Of a DNA stretch of 64,000 nt, positions 51,523 to 60,165 are shown in pieces. The notes beneath the pieces were generated by a model. It made no database searches, was not told the origin of the DNA, and saw nothing but the letters and a program-made list of their open reading frames with translations. Source of the DNA: Chryseobacterium sp. (GTDB lineage: Bacteria; Bacteroidota; Bacteroidia; Flavobacteriales; Weeksellaceae); contig JAITMC010000021.1 in the NCBI GenBank assembly GCA_031277615.1, positions 1 through 64,000 of the forward strand, in the 5' to 3' direction. Position numbers and translations under genes: made by a program. Each line of letters starts with the position of its first letter. Position 1 is the stretch's first letter.

Positions 51523-52671
51523 TTATACATGATCAATGATTTCCTGAATATGCTGTACCGATTTTTCCAGAACAAAAGGAAGCTCAGTATGGCTGATCTC
51601 CTGTTGATAATGTTCCGCAAGATTTCTGTCGGTAAGGAATTTTTTCATTCCCTCATAAATTCCGTCTTCGGAATTGGGAGTGATGATTCCTAATTTTCCA
51701 TCCTGAAGAAGGTCTCTGATCCCTGAAATATCGGTTGCTGAAACAGGCTTCTTTAAAATAAGTGCCTCTGCAATAATGGTGGGGTAACCTTCATGCCTGG
51801 AAGACATCACGTAGAAATCAGATTGTTCCATATAAGGATACGGATTGCTTTTGTATCCCAGCATTTTTGCTGTTTTCTGAAGCTTTAAGCTGTCCAGCTG
51901 AGCCTGGATGTTGCCAAGATCGTAGCCATCCCCAATGATGAGGAGATTATGTTGAAAGCCCTCATCCAGCAGTTTTTTGTGGACCTGAAGCAGTCTGTCA
52001 TATCCTTTTTGGGGATATACGGTTCCCACAGAAACAAAAACAGGGTCGCTGCTGTCTGCGAAAGGCATATCATCAACCGGAACATGAGCCTTTTCCAGCG
52101 TATCGTTTTTATCAATAGGATTAAAAATCTTGACAATGGATTTTCTTTCCCGTTCATTTTGTGCATGTTTCAGCATTCCTTCTTCCAGCTTGTTGGAAAT
52201 CACAAGTATCTTGTCAAACTTAAAAAACTCCCGGATCACATCAGGTGTGAACTCTTTTAAACTAAAAATATCGTTTTGTATCCAGATGATTTTCTTTGAA
52301 TCTTTGATGGGGCTTGACAGGATTTCTTTATACAGTCCATGAATAGCACCGATCTCTACGTCATACTTCTTATTTTTAAGAATAAACTTATAGAGAAGGC
52401 CCGGAAACCATAGGAACATTTTCTGATACAGCACCCTAAAGGCTTTTACCGGAATTTCGTGCGGCCTGTTGGTTGTAATCATATCCCCTTTGATGAGATA
52501 AATAAGATTAACCCAGGCGGGAACGTCTTTAATATACTGCCCGGAATATAAATTGATCAGAAGGTCAATTTCATATTTGTCTGAAGGGAGGTTTTTCAGC
52601 AGGTTAATTAAAGCTTTTTCTGCACCACCATGACGCAGCGAACCGATTCTGATCAATATTTTTTTCTTCAA
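51523..52671 (-). CDS. GT4-family glycosyltransferase
   Basis: A 382-residue GT-B fold enzyme. GSLRHGGAEKALINLL at residues 8-23 is the N-terminal acceptor-side glycine loop; VGTVYPQKGYDRL near 216 and SRHEGYPTIIAEALILKKPV near 295 form the donor-binding site, the latter with the EX7E pair. It transfers a sugar from a nucleotide donor onto a growing glycan on the cytoplasmic side. The N-terminal half resembles the enzyme at 57555, so the two are paralogs. It is 12 bases after the GT2 gene. Confidence 0.88.
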   Translation of the reverse strand: MKKKILIRIGSLRHGGAEKALINLLKNLPSDKYEIDLLINLYSGQYIKDVPAWVNLIYLIKGDMITTNRPHEIPVKAFRVLYQKMFLWFPGLLYKFILKNKKYDVEIGAIHGLYKEILSSPIKDSKKIIWIQNDIFSLKEFTPDVIREFFKFDKILVISNKLEEGMLKHAQNERERKSIVKIFNPIDKNDTLEKAHVPVDDMPFADSSDPVFVSVGTVYPQKGYDRLLQVHKKLLDEGFQHNLLIIGDGYDLGNIQAQLDSLKLQKTAKMLGYKSNPYPYMEQSDFYVMSSRHEGYPTIIAEALILKKPVSATDISGIRDLLQDGKLGIITPNSEDGIYEGMKKFLTDRNLAEHYQQEISHTELPFVLEKSVQHIQEIIDHV

Positions 52672-52683
52672 AACAGCAGGATA

Positions 52684-53634
52684 TTATGTTTTTAAAAACT
52701 TTTTAAGACTCAGCAATAAACGGTACTGCCTTGTCTTAATAAGCAAAAATAAAACTTTTCGGTAATAGCGGGCATATAAAAAGTGATCAATTCCAATAGA
52801 TTTCCTGATCCTGCTGAAATATTCTGAAGATTCTTCTTTCTTTAAATTCCTTCCGATGATTCCCTGGTCTATGCTGGATTCAATCATATCCCAGTCGAAA
52901 TTATAAAGGTATTTCCGTATGGCCTTTCCTTTTTGCTGCTGAAATAGGATGAAGTTCTGTACCGCTGTATGCAGGGTAAATAAAGAGCTGAAAGAATGTC
53001 TGACCCTGCTGAGAGAATTGTCGGTAAACTCATAATGATAGAGAGCAGCATCCAGAATTTTCACCGCTTCAATATGTTTCAGGTATTCCATGAAAAACAT
53101 AAGATCCTCACCATAGCTGACGGCTTCATTGAACCTGATGTTGTTTTGGATAATGATTTCCCGGTCAAAAAATTTGGCGCAGGGGCCTCCGAAATATAAC
53201 AGGTTATTTCGGATCAGTAATTCTGCAAAATCGGACTTCAACGAATAGGCTTTATAAAGAAAGTCTCTGGGCTTTCCTCTTATGATATTCTGGATGAGCA
53301 GGAGTGCCGGAGACTGATAATGTTCCGTAAAAACCTGAAGATAATTCTTCTCCACCCAGTCATCAGCATCTATAAAACAGATTATCTTTCCTGTTGAGTG
53401 GGAAATCCCTGTATTTCTGGTGTCGCTTACTCCGGAGTTTTTTATTTTGTCAATGACTTTGATTCTGCCGTCTTTTTCAGCAAGAGTCTTCATGATTTCC
53501 AAAGAATGATCAGAAGATCCGTCGTTAATCAAAAGCAGCTCAAAGTAAGGGTAGGTCTGGTTCAGAATGGAATCTACGCATTTTTGAAGGGTTGAAGCAG
53601 AATTATATACCGGAATGATCACGGATATATTCAT
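52684..53634 (-). CDS. GT2-family glycosyltransferase
   Basis: A 316-residue GT-A enzyme from ATG 53634 (MNISVIIPVYNSASTLQKCV). An in-frame extension upstream to 53688 would overlap the preceding gene and lacks family similarity. Hallmarks: SVIIPVYN at the nucleotide-binding start, LLINDGSSDHS near 35, and the metal-binding FIDADDWVEKNYL near 90. It inverts the donor linkage. The start lies 8 bases after the stop of the GT4 gene at 53643, so translation may be coupled. Confidence 0.88.
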   Translation of the reverse strand: MNISVIIPVYNSASTLQKCVDSILNQTYPYFELLLINDGSSDHSLEIMKTLAEKDGRIKVIDKIKNSGVSDTRNTGISHSTGKIICFIDADDWVEKNYLQVFTEHYQSPALLLIQNIIRGKPRDFLYKAYSLKSDFAELLIRNNLLYFGGPCAKFFDREIIIQNNIRFNEAVSYGEDLMFFMEYLKHIEAVKILDAALYHYEFTDNSLSRVRHSFSSLFTLHTAVQNFILFQQQKGKAIRKYLYNFDWDMIESSIDQGIIGRNLKKEESSEYFSRIRKSIGIDHFLYARYYRKVLFLLIKTRQYRLLLSLKKFLKT

Positions 53635-53642
53635 GTTCTCCT

Positions 53643-54773
53643 CTAAAGTATTTTTTTCCATTGCTCTATAATTTTGTCCTTTCTCCATTTCTGAGACTCT
53701 TCAAAAGAGGATTTCATGAGTTGGGTTAATAGCTGATCGTCATGAAGCAGGAGCGAAAGTTTTTCCGCAAAAAGTTTTTGGTCATACAGAGGGATGAGAA
53801 AGCCGTTCCTCTCATTAATGATATCTGAAGGGCCAAAATCGCAGTTGTAAGAGATAATCGCGTTGCTGCAGAACATAGCTTCCACCAGAACCAATCCGAA
53901 AGCTTCGCTTAAAGAAGTGAAAACGAAAACTTTTGACTTTTGGAGAAGCGCTGCCACCTCTTCAGAAGTTTTTGCCCCCATAAGAACAACCTGATCTTCC
54001 AGATGGTGGGTTTTGATGTACCTGGATATAGGTTCTCTTTCAGGACCGTCACCAATAATCTGAAGTTTCCAGCCGGGAGGTTTGGGGGTTTCATGGAAAA
54101 TTTTGACCAGTTCTATGGCATTTTTAGTCTTATCCAGTCTTCCTGCAAAGCTGATGATGTTTTCTTTTTTTTCAGGAGCCGTAAATTCAAGGTCTTCATA
54201 TATTCCATCTGAAAGGTTCGGAATAAAAAAAGTGGTGTTGAAACGCTCGTAATATTTTACTGAGGGTTTATTGATAGAAATGATGGATTTCAGTTTCTTA
54301 TAGTTTTTTCTCAGCATTTTATCGTATACCACTCCGCCTATACGGAAAGAAGAATGCTCCCAGGCAATGGTTTTTTTACTGATTTCCTTTTCAAAAGAAA
54401 GCATGGTCGCCAGTTTATACCAACAGGTAACGATGGTATCGTAATGCTGGTGATTTTCCCTGATCCATTCCCGCAATACCCTGTAGGAACCCCAGTCATA
54501 CATATAGGAATAAACGGTGTAAATCTTGGGAACAGACTTGTATTTATGGTTAATATGGGTAGCAAATCTGGAATAGGGATCTGCAAAAGAATTGATGTAG
54601 TGTTTTTTAATTTTAGGATTAATCTGATAAAAATCGGGATGAGGTGCCATGAGAAAAAGAATTTCAATATCATAGCCTTCATCTGCCAGCTCAGAGGTAA
54701 GATTGGAAAGTACTTTGGCAACACCTCCCACTTTTATATTCTGATAATAGATAAATAATATTTTTTTTTTCAT
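53643..54773 (-). CDS. GT4-family glycosyltransferase, first gene of operon
   Basis: A 376-residue GT-B enzyme. KVGGVAKVLSNLTSELADEG at residues 14-33 is the acceptor-side loop; FAGRLDKTKNAIEL near 211 and SLSEAFGLVLVEAMF near 292 with the EX7E pair form the donor site. A TATTTTTG box 33 bases upstream of ATG 54773 makes this the promoter-proximal gene of a four-gene minus-strand operon that ends at 50956. Sugar donor and linkage cannot be read from sequence. Confidence 0.9.
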   Translation of the reverse strand: MKKKILFIYYQNIKVGGVAKVLSNLTSELADEGYDIEILFLMAPHPDFYQINPKIKKHYINSFADPYSRFATHINHKYKSVPKIYTVYSYMYDWGSYRVLREWIRENHQHYDTIVTCWYKLATMLSFEKEISKKTIAWEHSSFRIGGVVYDKMLRKNYKKLKSIISINKPSVKYYERFNTTFFIPNLSDGIYEDLEFTAPEKKENIISFAGRLDKTKNAIELVKIFHETPKPPGWKLQIIGDGPEREPISRYIKTHHLEDQVVLMGAKTSEEVAALLQKSKVFVFTSLSEAFGLVLVEAMFCSNAIISYNCDFGPSDIINERNGFLIPLYDQKLFAEKLSLLLHDDQLLTQLMKSSFEESQKWRKDKIIEQWKKIL

Positions 54774-54806
54774 TTGGTTTTTTAATTCGTCAAAAATCGA
54801 CTTTTA

Positions 54807-54814
54807 CAAAAATA
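54807..54814 (-). promoter_or_regulatory. -7 box of the first glycosyltransferase operon
   Basis: TATTTTTG on the minus strand, 33 bases upstream of ATG 54773. Confidence 0.5.
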
Positions 54815-54942
54815 TAAAAATACTTTAGCTTACATAAATGGATGTCATACATGAAGCAATTTATTTTTTTAACGATGAATTCATTTGCGGGAATAAATCA
54901 TCAACAGCTTTCCGTAAAAAAATCAGAACACCTGAAAAAATT

Positions 54943-55512
54943 CTATTTGATTCTTCTTGCTTTTTTGAATTTATAGGGAAGGTTGGCTTTGATGTATTCA
55001 TCCAGTTTTTTCCTGTCTTTTTCAAGCTCCCGAGGGTATTCAGGATTGTTTTTTAAAATAATATCACCATAATCCTCAATGGTACACAGAAACTGTGCCG
55101 GATTTCCTATAAATACCGTATTATCCGGCATCGACTGGGATAAAACAGAATTAGCCCCCAGAATACAGTTGTTCCCGATCTGTACATCCTGGGTGATTAC
55201 ACAGTTCAGGCCTATCGTGCAGTTGTTCCCGATCTTAATTCTTCCGAAAATTCTTGCATCTTCATAACCCGGAAGCCTTCTGAGAAGGGTTGTGGTTCCA
55301 CCGTGGTTTATAAATCTTACGTTGGCAGCAATATTCACATGATCTCCGATTTCAATGAGGTAAGGCTCCGTTCCAAAATAAACTTTGTCCGGCATATTGA
55401 AACTTTTTCCCACCTTCATACCCCTGTATTTGGCTGCTTCAAGGCTTGCCCTGTTCAGAAATGCATGATAAACGGAGTGTATTTTTAATACTATTCTGAA
55501 TATGAAGATCAT
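54943..55512 (-). CDS. Left-handed beta-helix O-acetyltransferase
   Basis: A 189-residue hexapeptide-repeat enzyme. Repeats run from about 58 (IEIGDHVNIAANVRFINHGGTT) through IGNNCTIGLNCVITQDVQIGNNCILGANSVLSQSM near 100-140; the FINHGG loop has the catalytic His seen in maltose- and WcaF-type acetyltransferases. It should transfer acetyl from acetyl-CoA to a sugar hydroxyl or amine. It diverges from the KAS III gene, with only 44 bases between the starts, and is 169 bases before the glycosyltransferase operon. Confidence 0.82.
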   Translation of the reverse strand: MIFIFRIVLKIHSVYHAFLNRASLEAAKYRGMKVGKSFNMPDKVYFGTEPYLIEIGDHVNIAANVRFINHGGTTTLLRRLPGYEDARIFGRIKIGNNCTIGLNCVITQDVQIGNNCILGANSVLSQSMPDNTVFIGNPAQFLCTIEDYGDIILKNNPEYPRELEKDRKKLDEYIKANLPYKFKKARRIK

Positions 55513-55530
55513 TATTGTAAATTTGTTTTT

Positions 55531-55538
55531 TACTTTTG
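55531..55538 (+). promoter_or_regulatory. -7 box of the KAS III-ACP-SDR unit
   Basis: TACTTTTG, 18 bases before ATG 55557. It overlaps the TTG of a rejected longer frame. Confidence 0.6.
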
Positions 55539-55556
55539 CAAAGAAAAAGAATTTAT

Positions 55557-56531
55557 ATGATAAAAGTTTCCAAAATAGAATATTATTTGCCGGAACTGGT
55601 GCTTACCAATGAGGATTTGGAAAAAGAGTTCCCTGAATGGAGTTCCGAAAGGATCCATGAAAAAGTCGGCATCAGACAACGCCACATTTCTTCAGACAGC
55701 GAGACGGTATTAGAGCTTGCCGTGAAATCTTCTGAAAAACTTTTCAAAAATTATGACAGAAATAAAGTAGATTTTATCCTTTTCTGTACCCAAAGTCCGG
55801 ATTATTTCCTACCCACTACCGCCTGTATTCTTCAGGACAGACTTGGACTTAGAAAAAATATCGGTGCGATGGACTTTAATCTGGGATGCTCCGGTTTTGT
55901 CTATGGAATGGCTTTTGCTAAAGGATTAATAGCCGCAGGGATTGCAGAAAGCATTCTGCTGATTACCTCGGAGACCTATACCAAGCACATCAATCCGAAA
56001 GATAAGGCGAACCGCAGTATATTCGGAGATGCGGCAGCTTCCATCATCATTGAAAAAGATGCATCGGCAAAAGATTATCAGTTCTGTCTGGGAACAGACG
56101 GAAGCGGTGCGGAAAACCTTATCGTAAAAAAAGGAGCATTCAGAACTGATTTTCAACTGAATCCTGAAAATGAGTTCGATGCTGAAAATCTTTATATGAA
56201 CGGTCCGGAGATCTTTAATTTTACCATCGAAAATATTCCGGGACTGGTAAGGGAAACCTTAGAGAAAAATGGTCTGACGATGGATGATATTGATCATTTC
56301 GTTTTCCATCAGGCCAATTCCTTTATGCTGAATTATTTAAGAAAAAAGACTAAAATACCGGCAGAAAAGTTTTATATTGACATGGAAAAAACAGGAAACA
56401 CCGTTTCTGCCACCATTCCGATTGCCCTGAAAGATATGATGGACAAAGGAATGCTGAAAGAAGGAGACCGTGTCCTGATGGCCGGATTCGGAGTCGGGTA
56501 TTCCTGGGGAGCTACCATTATTGAAATTTAA
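55557..56531 (+). CDS. 3-oxoacyl-ACP synthase III family protein
   Basis: A 324-residue thiolase-fold condensing enzyme from ATG 55557 (MIKVSKIEYYLPELVLTNED). The KAS III triad is intact: C111 in NLGCSGFVYG, H251 in VFHQANSF and N281 in KTGNTVSA. KAS III joins an acyl-CoA, usually acetyl-CoA, to malonyl-ACP. Here it is separated from fatty-acid genes and followed by its own ACP and a ketoreductase, inside a glycan locus. Together they could make 3-hydroxybutyryl-ACP or a similar short acyl group for decorating a sugar. It is unlikely to be the housekeeping FabH. Confidence 0.88.
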   Translation: MIKVSKIEYYLPELVLTNEDLEKEFPEWSSERIHEKVGIRQRHISSDSETVLELAVKSSEKLFKNYDRNKVDFILFCTQSPDYFLPTTACILQDRLGLRKNIGAMDFNLGCSGFVYGMAFAKGLIAAGIAESILLITSETYTKHINPKDKANRSIFGDAAASIIIEKDASAKDYQFCLGTDGSGAENLIVKKGAFRTDFQLNPENEFDAENLYMNGPEIFNFTIENIPGLVRETLEKNGLTMDDIDHFVFHQANSFMLNYLRKKTKIPAEKFYIDMEKTGNTVSATIPIALKDMMDKGMLKEGDRVLMAGFGVGYSWGATIIEI

Positions 56532-56562
56532 ATGAGTAAGATAAGCCATAAAATAAAAATAT

Positions 56563-56796
56563 ATGAAGACATCCGTTTTTTTAGAAAAATTACAGGAAGA
56601 ATTAGAAGAAGATGAAACGCTGACGCTCGATACCAATCTTAAACAACTGGAAAGCTATGACTCCATCAGTCTGCTTTCCGTAATTGCCTTTGTAGATGAA
56701 AACTTCAATAAGAAGATGGATACAAAGCAGTTCAAAGATGTCGAAAAAGTATCAGATCTGGTAGCGATCATTGGTAAAGAAAACTTTGAAGATTAA
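56563..56796 (+). CDS. Acyl carrier protein, dedicated
   Basis: A 77-residue acidic protein. The phosphopantetheine site is the Ser in QLESYDSISLLSV near residue 31, in the usual spot before helix II; the acidic helix and length match ACPs. The spacing to the KAS III gene (31 bases) and its overlap with the SDR gene (1 base, ATGA) indicate one operon. A private ACP separates this pathway from the general fatty-acid pool. There is no second domain. Confidence 0.9.
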   Translation: MKTSVFLEKLQEELEEDETLTLDTNLKQLESYDSISLLSVIAFVDENFNKKMDTKQFKDVEKVSDLVAIIGKENFED

Positions 56797-57554
56797 TGAA
56801 TCAGTTTTCATTAAAAAATAAAATAATTCTTATTACAGGGGCTTCTTCCGGAATCGGGAGAAGCTGTTCTGTAGAATGCAGTAAGGCGGGGGCAGATCTT
56901 ATCCTGATCGCACGGAATGAAGAAGAACTTCAGAAAACAGTATCCATGCTTTCTCCGGAGAGCAGAGCCGAAACAATTATTGCAGACATAACCCGGTCAG
57001 AAGACCTTGAAGGGTTGATTGCGGAAAAGATCGCTGTTCTGGGAAAAATATCAGGATTCATTCATTGTGCGGGTATAGAGAAAACACTGCCGCTGAAAAA
57101 GCATACTCCTCAGCTCTATCATGATATTTTCTCGGTGAATGTTATTTCCGGTTTTGAGATCGCCAAAATTCTTTCCCTGAAAAAATATAAGGCAGAAGAC
57201 TCCGGTTTTGTATTTATTTCATCTGTAGCCGGAATGGTGGGTGAAATAGGAAAAGCGGCTTATTCTGCGAGTAAAGGGGCGGTTGTTTCGGGAGCACGTT
57301 CTCTGGCAATGGAGCTTTCAAGAAGCGGAGTTCGGGTGAACAGCATCAGTCCTGCGATGGTGGATACTCCAATTTTAGAGAAAATGTTTGAAGGAATCGG
57401 GGAAGAAGCTGCCGAAGAAATCCTTAAAAAACATCCGCTGGGAATAGGAAAACCTGAAGATGTGGCCAATGCCTGTATTTTCCTGCTTTCAGATGCAGCA
57501 AGATGGATTACGGGTACCAATCTGGTGGTGGATGGCGGCTATTCAGCCCAATAA
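56796..57554 (+). CDS. SDR-family 3-oxoacyl-ACP reductase-like protein
   Basis: A 252-residue short-chain dehydrogenase with TGASSGIGRS (residues 14-23) for NADP binding, CAGIE near 90, catalytic Ser in ISSVAGMVG near 143 and the YSASKG motif (Tyr and Lys) near 155, ending WITGTNLVVDGGYS as in FabG. It should reduce a 3-oxoacyl-ACP to a 3-hydroxyacyl-ACP for the neighbouring KAS III and ACP. The start codon shares a base with the ACP stop. Its stop codon abuts that of the convergent glycosyltransferase gene at 57555. Confidence 0.9.
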   Translation: MNQFSLKNKIILITGASSGIGRSCSVECSKAGADLILIARNEEELQKTVSMLSPESRAETIIADITRSEDLEGLIAEKIAVLGKISGFIHCAGIEKTLPLKKHTPQLYHDIFSVNVISGFEIAKILSLKKYKAEDSGFVFISSVAGMVGEIGKAAYSASKGAVVSGARSLAMELSRSGVRVNSISPAMVDTPILEKMFEGIGEEAAEEILKKHPLGIGKPEDVANACIFLLSDAARWITGTNLVVDGGYSAQ

Positions 57555-58715
57555 TTATTTTTTCACAAGGTTTTCAATGATTCCCTCTACGGCATCGAAG
57601 ATTTTCTGATTGTCAAACTGGTCTTCTATGGTTTCCAGGTTTTTTCTGATTCCGGCAATGAGCTCAGGATCGGTCAGGAAAACTTTCATGGCCTCATACA
57701 TTTCGTTGGTGTCATAATTGATGAGGTAACCGGTTTCGCGGTCTCTGATCATTACTCCCACATCGCCGGTATCGGTGGCAATAATAGGTTTTTGCAGGAT
57801 CAGTGCTTCGGCAATGACCAACGGCCAGGCTTCAGATTCGGAGGGAAGGATAAAGAAATCCGCATGTTTTACATAAGGATAAGGATTCATCCTGTTTCCG
57901 CCCAGAATAAACGTATCCTGAAGGTTATGAGCCTGGATCTTTTCCGTAAGATTTTTGAGTTCTTCACCGTTCCCAAGAATAAGAATGCTGTGATGGAAAC
58001 CTTCCTCTATAAGCCTTTTATGAGCGTCGATAAGCTTATGATATCCTTTTCTGCCATGAAGCCTGCCAACAGAAACAAAAACAGGTCCTTCAGGAAGGTC
58101 CTCTATTTTTTCTTCCGCTTTCTTTTTGATTTCTTCAATAGGAATCGCATTAATCACAACACTTTCTGCGGGATAAGGTAAATCGGGATAAGACTGGTGC
58201 ATAATATCTTTGATCTTCTGCGAACAGTAGATCATATGATCAAACCTCGGAAAGTTGTCAAGAATATCCGGAACCAGAGGTTTCATGCCGGGTATGTTGA
58301 TCTCAGAATGAAACCAGCCTATTTTTTTTGAATCCTTATTACTGGATTGGGTGACGGATGAAAAAGCAGAGTAGGTAGGCGCAATTTCTACATCAAATTT
58401 TTGATAGCCTAAAAGACGGTCTGACAGGGTGTGGTCTTTCAGGACACGGGAGAGCTTCAGTCTTCTCCGGATCAACTGTAATTTGTGGATCAGTGAATTG
58501 TTCGAGAAATCTTCCCTTCCGTTGGCCAGATATACCTTTTTAACATGATCAGGAAATTCATTTCTGAGCTCGCCCTGATTCAGATTAAGACATACGGTGA
58601 TGTCAAATTTTTCCGGGTTGAGGTTTTTGATGATGCTGAGGATAACTTTTTCAACGCCTCCCATTTCCATAGAACGGTGCCTGAAAAGGACTTTTATTTT
58701 TTTGTTTTCAGACAT
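57555..58715 (-). CDS. GT4-family glycosyltransferase
   Basis: A 386-residue GT-B enzyme and paralog of the gene at 51523. Acceptor-side loop HRSMEMGGVEKVILSII (residues 13-29); donor site VSVGRLHGRKGYHKL near 213 and LPSESEAWPLVIAEALILQKP near 295 with its EX7E acids. Both paralogs also share a QNDIF/HSEINI..P-type middle segment. It overlaps the GT2 gene upstream by 22 bases, so it is translated from the same message. Sugar donor unknown. Confidence 0.88.
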   Translation of the reverse strand: MSENKKIKVLFRHRSMEMGGVEKVILSIIKNLNPEKFDITVCLNLNQGELRNEFPDHVKKVYLANGREDFSNNSLIHKLQLIRRRLKLSRVLKDHTLSDRLLGYQKFDVEIAPTYSAFSSVTQSSNKDSKKIGWFHSEINIPGMKPLVPDILDNFPRFDHMIYCSQKIKDIMHQSYPDLPYPAESVVINAIPIEEIKKKAEEKIEDLPEGPVFVSVGRLHGRKGYHKLIDAHKRLIEEGFHHSILILGNGEELKNLTEKIQAHNLQDTFILGGNRMNPYPYVKHADFFILPSESEAWPLVIAEALILQKPIIATDTGDVGVMIRDRETGYLINYDTNEMYEAMKVFLTDPELIAGIRKNLETIEDQFDNQKIFDAVEGIIENLVKK

Positions 58716-59518
58716 ACCAGTTTTCTTATGATTTTTGAGATGAATGTATTCTGTTTTCCGAAAATGAAAGTCGGGAGATTTTCAATATCGTTTATGTTTT
58801 TATCATACAATTTTTGTACCCCTCTTCTTTTGAGGGTATTGTACAGGACTATATGCCAGTTTTTGTACAGCTTTTCCTTTTTACCCTTATCCTGAGAAAC
58901 CCCCTGGGTATGAATTCTGTAGAGGTACAGTTTTTTTGTGATGAAAAAAAAGTCTCCTTTTTCATAAAGTTTCAGATACAGGTCCTGATCTACCGATGAA
59001 CTGATGGTTGTATCTATTTGTCCGGTAGTAAGGTAGGTGTCTTTCCTGAATGTGAAAAAATGGGCTACCTCAAACCGTGTATTCAGGAAATTCTTTTTTC
59101 CGTTCGGGATTTTTTTGGAGTAAGGAAACGTTCTGGTCACCTTCAGGTTTTCATCACACATGTAAAACTCTGAGTAGGTCGCTATAATGTCAGATGAGGT
59201 ATATGCTTTTACACTTTCTTCCAGAGCATCCGGTGTGAGGGCATCATCCGGATCTACAAATCCGCAGAAAGTACCGGTTGCAAGTTCCGCACATCTGTTT
59301 TTGGTGTAGCCGACTCCCTGATTGGTTTCGTTTTCGTAGAGAAAAAACCGGGCGTCACCGGCAATTAATTTTCTAAGAGCTTCTTTTTCCGGTTTTTCAG
59401 AGCAGTCATCTACAATAATAACTTCCCAGTTGGTATAAGTTTGTTTGATGATACTTTCAAAACAGTCTCTGAAAAAAGCAGCATTATTGTAGTGAGCAAT
59501 TAATATGGAAAATTTCAT
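58694..59518 (-). CDS. GT2-family glycosyltransferase
   Basis: A 274-residue GT-A enzyme. FSILIAHYNNAAFFRDC at residues 3-19, VIIVDDCSEKPEKEA near 34 and the metal-binding GFVDPDDALTPDALEE near 89 are standard. The second half, with ARHFFTFRKDTY-like sequence near 155 and SVDQDLYLKLYEKGDF near 175, is typical of O-antigen and capsule transferases. It overlaps the upstream acetyltransferase by 4 bases (ATGA) and the downstream GT4 by 22, a tightly packed operon. Confidence 0.88.
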   Translation of the reverse strand: MKFSILIAHYNNAAFFRDCFESIIKQTYTNWEVIIVDDCSEKPEKEALRKLIAGDARFFLYENETNQGVGYTKNRCAELATGTFCGFVDPDDALTPDALEESVKAYTSSDIIATYSEFYMCDENLKVTRTFPYSKKIPNGKKNFLNTRFEVAHFFTFRKDTYLTTGQIDTTISSSVDQDLYLKLYEKGDFFFITKKLYLYRIHTQGVSQDKGKKEKLYKNWHIVLYNTLKRRGVQKLYDKNINDIENLPTFIFGKQNTFISKIIRKLVCLKTKK

Positions 59519-60060
59519 TCTCGGGCTTTAAAAATTAATTCTTGTTCATTTACCACGGTGGTGTTCTCCGGAATATCCTTATAAATTGTACATCCTGCTC
59601 CTATGATACAGTTGTCTCCGATAGTTACCCCTTTCAGAACGGTAACGTTGCTCCCCAGCCAGCAGTTGCTACCGATTTTTATAGGCGCTTTGGTAAATTC
59701 TGAGGAATGTACTTTAAAGGGCGGAGAAGTTTCATAGGTATGGTTGTGGTCGTACAGCTTTACATTTTCTCCAAATAACGTGTTGTTGCCTATTGATATG
59801 TGATCCAGACAGTTAATAGAACAGAAGTTATTCATGAAAAAATGATCGCCTATTTCTAATGTGGCATCTTTCAGGACAAGCAAGCAAGGATAATTCCTGA
59901 ATTCCACGGCTTTTCCAAAACTTACTTTTTTCAGATTTTTGTCCAGAACAAAGCGCCCGCCAACCCCCAATCTGATATTTTCAATCGATACTCGGGAATG
60001 TTTTTTCAGGATAGAAATTTGCTGTCTTCTGTATAATTTCTCAAAAAGATTGTAGAACAT
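59515..60060 (-). CDS. Left-handed beta-helix acetyltransferase, WcaF-like
   Basis: A 181-residue enzyme with hexapeptide repeats from about 65 to 170. FMNNFCSINCLDHISIGNNTLFGENVKLYDHNHTYET near 75-110 contains the His-bearing loop of WcaF-type acetyltransferases, followed by IGSNCWLGSNVTVLKGVTIGDNCIIGAG. It would O-acetylate a sugar of the glycan made by its operon partners. It heads a minus-strand operon (acetyltransferase-GT2-GT4) with a TATATTTG box 38 bases upstream. Confidence 0.87.
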   Translation of the reverse strand: MFYNLFEKLYRRQQISILKKHSRVSIENIRLGVGGRFVLDKNLKKVSFGKAVEFRNYPCLLVLKDATLEIGDHFFMNNFCSINCLDHISIGNNTLFGENVKLYDHNHTYETSPPFKVHSSEFTKAPIKIGSNCWLGSNVTVLKGVTIGDNCIIGAGCTIYKDIPENTTVVNEQELIFKARE

Positions 60061-60098
60061 ATCTGCATTTTATTTTCTTTCATTTCATTTGGATATCA

Positions 60099-60106
60099 CA
60101 AATATA
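60099..60106 (-). promoter_or_regulatory. -7 box of the acetyltransferase-GT2-GT4 operon
   Basis: TATATTTG on the minus strand, 38 bases upstream of ATG 60060. It is divergent from the box at 60139, so the two promoters lie back to back. Confidence 0.6.
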
Positions 60107-60138
60107 ATCGGTTTTTAGATAAATGAAAAAAAAATATT

Positions 60139-60146
60139 TATTTTTG
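60139..60146 (+). promoter_or_regulatory. -7 box of the methyltransferase gene
   Basis: TATTTTTG, 19 bases before the GTG start at 60166. Confidence 0.6.
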
Positions 60147-60165
60147 CGGTATTAAAGACAACACA

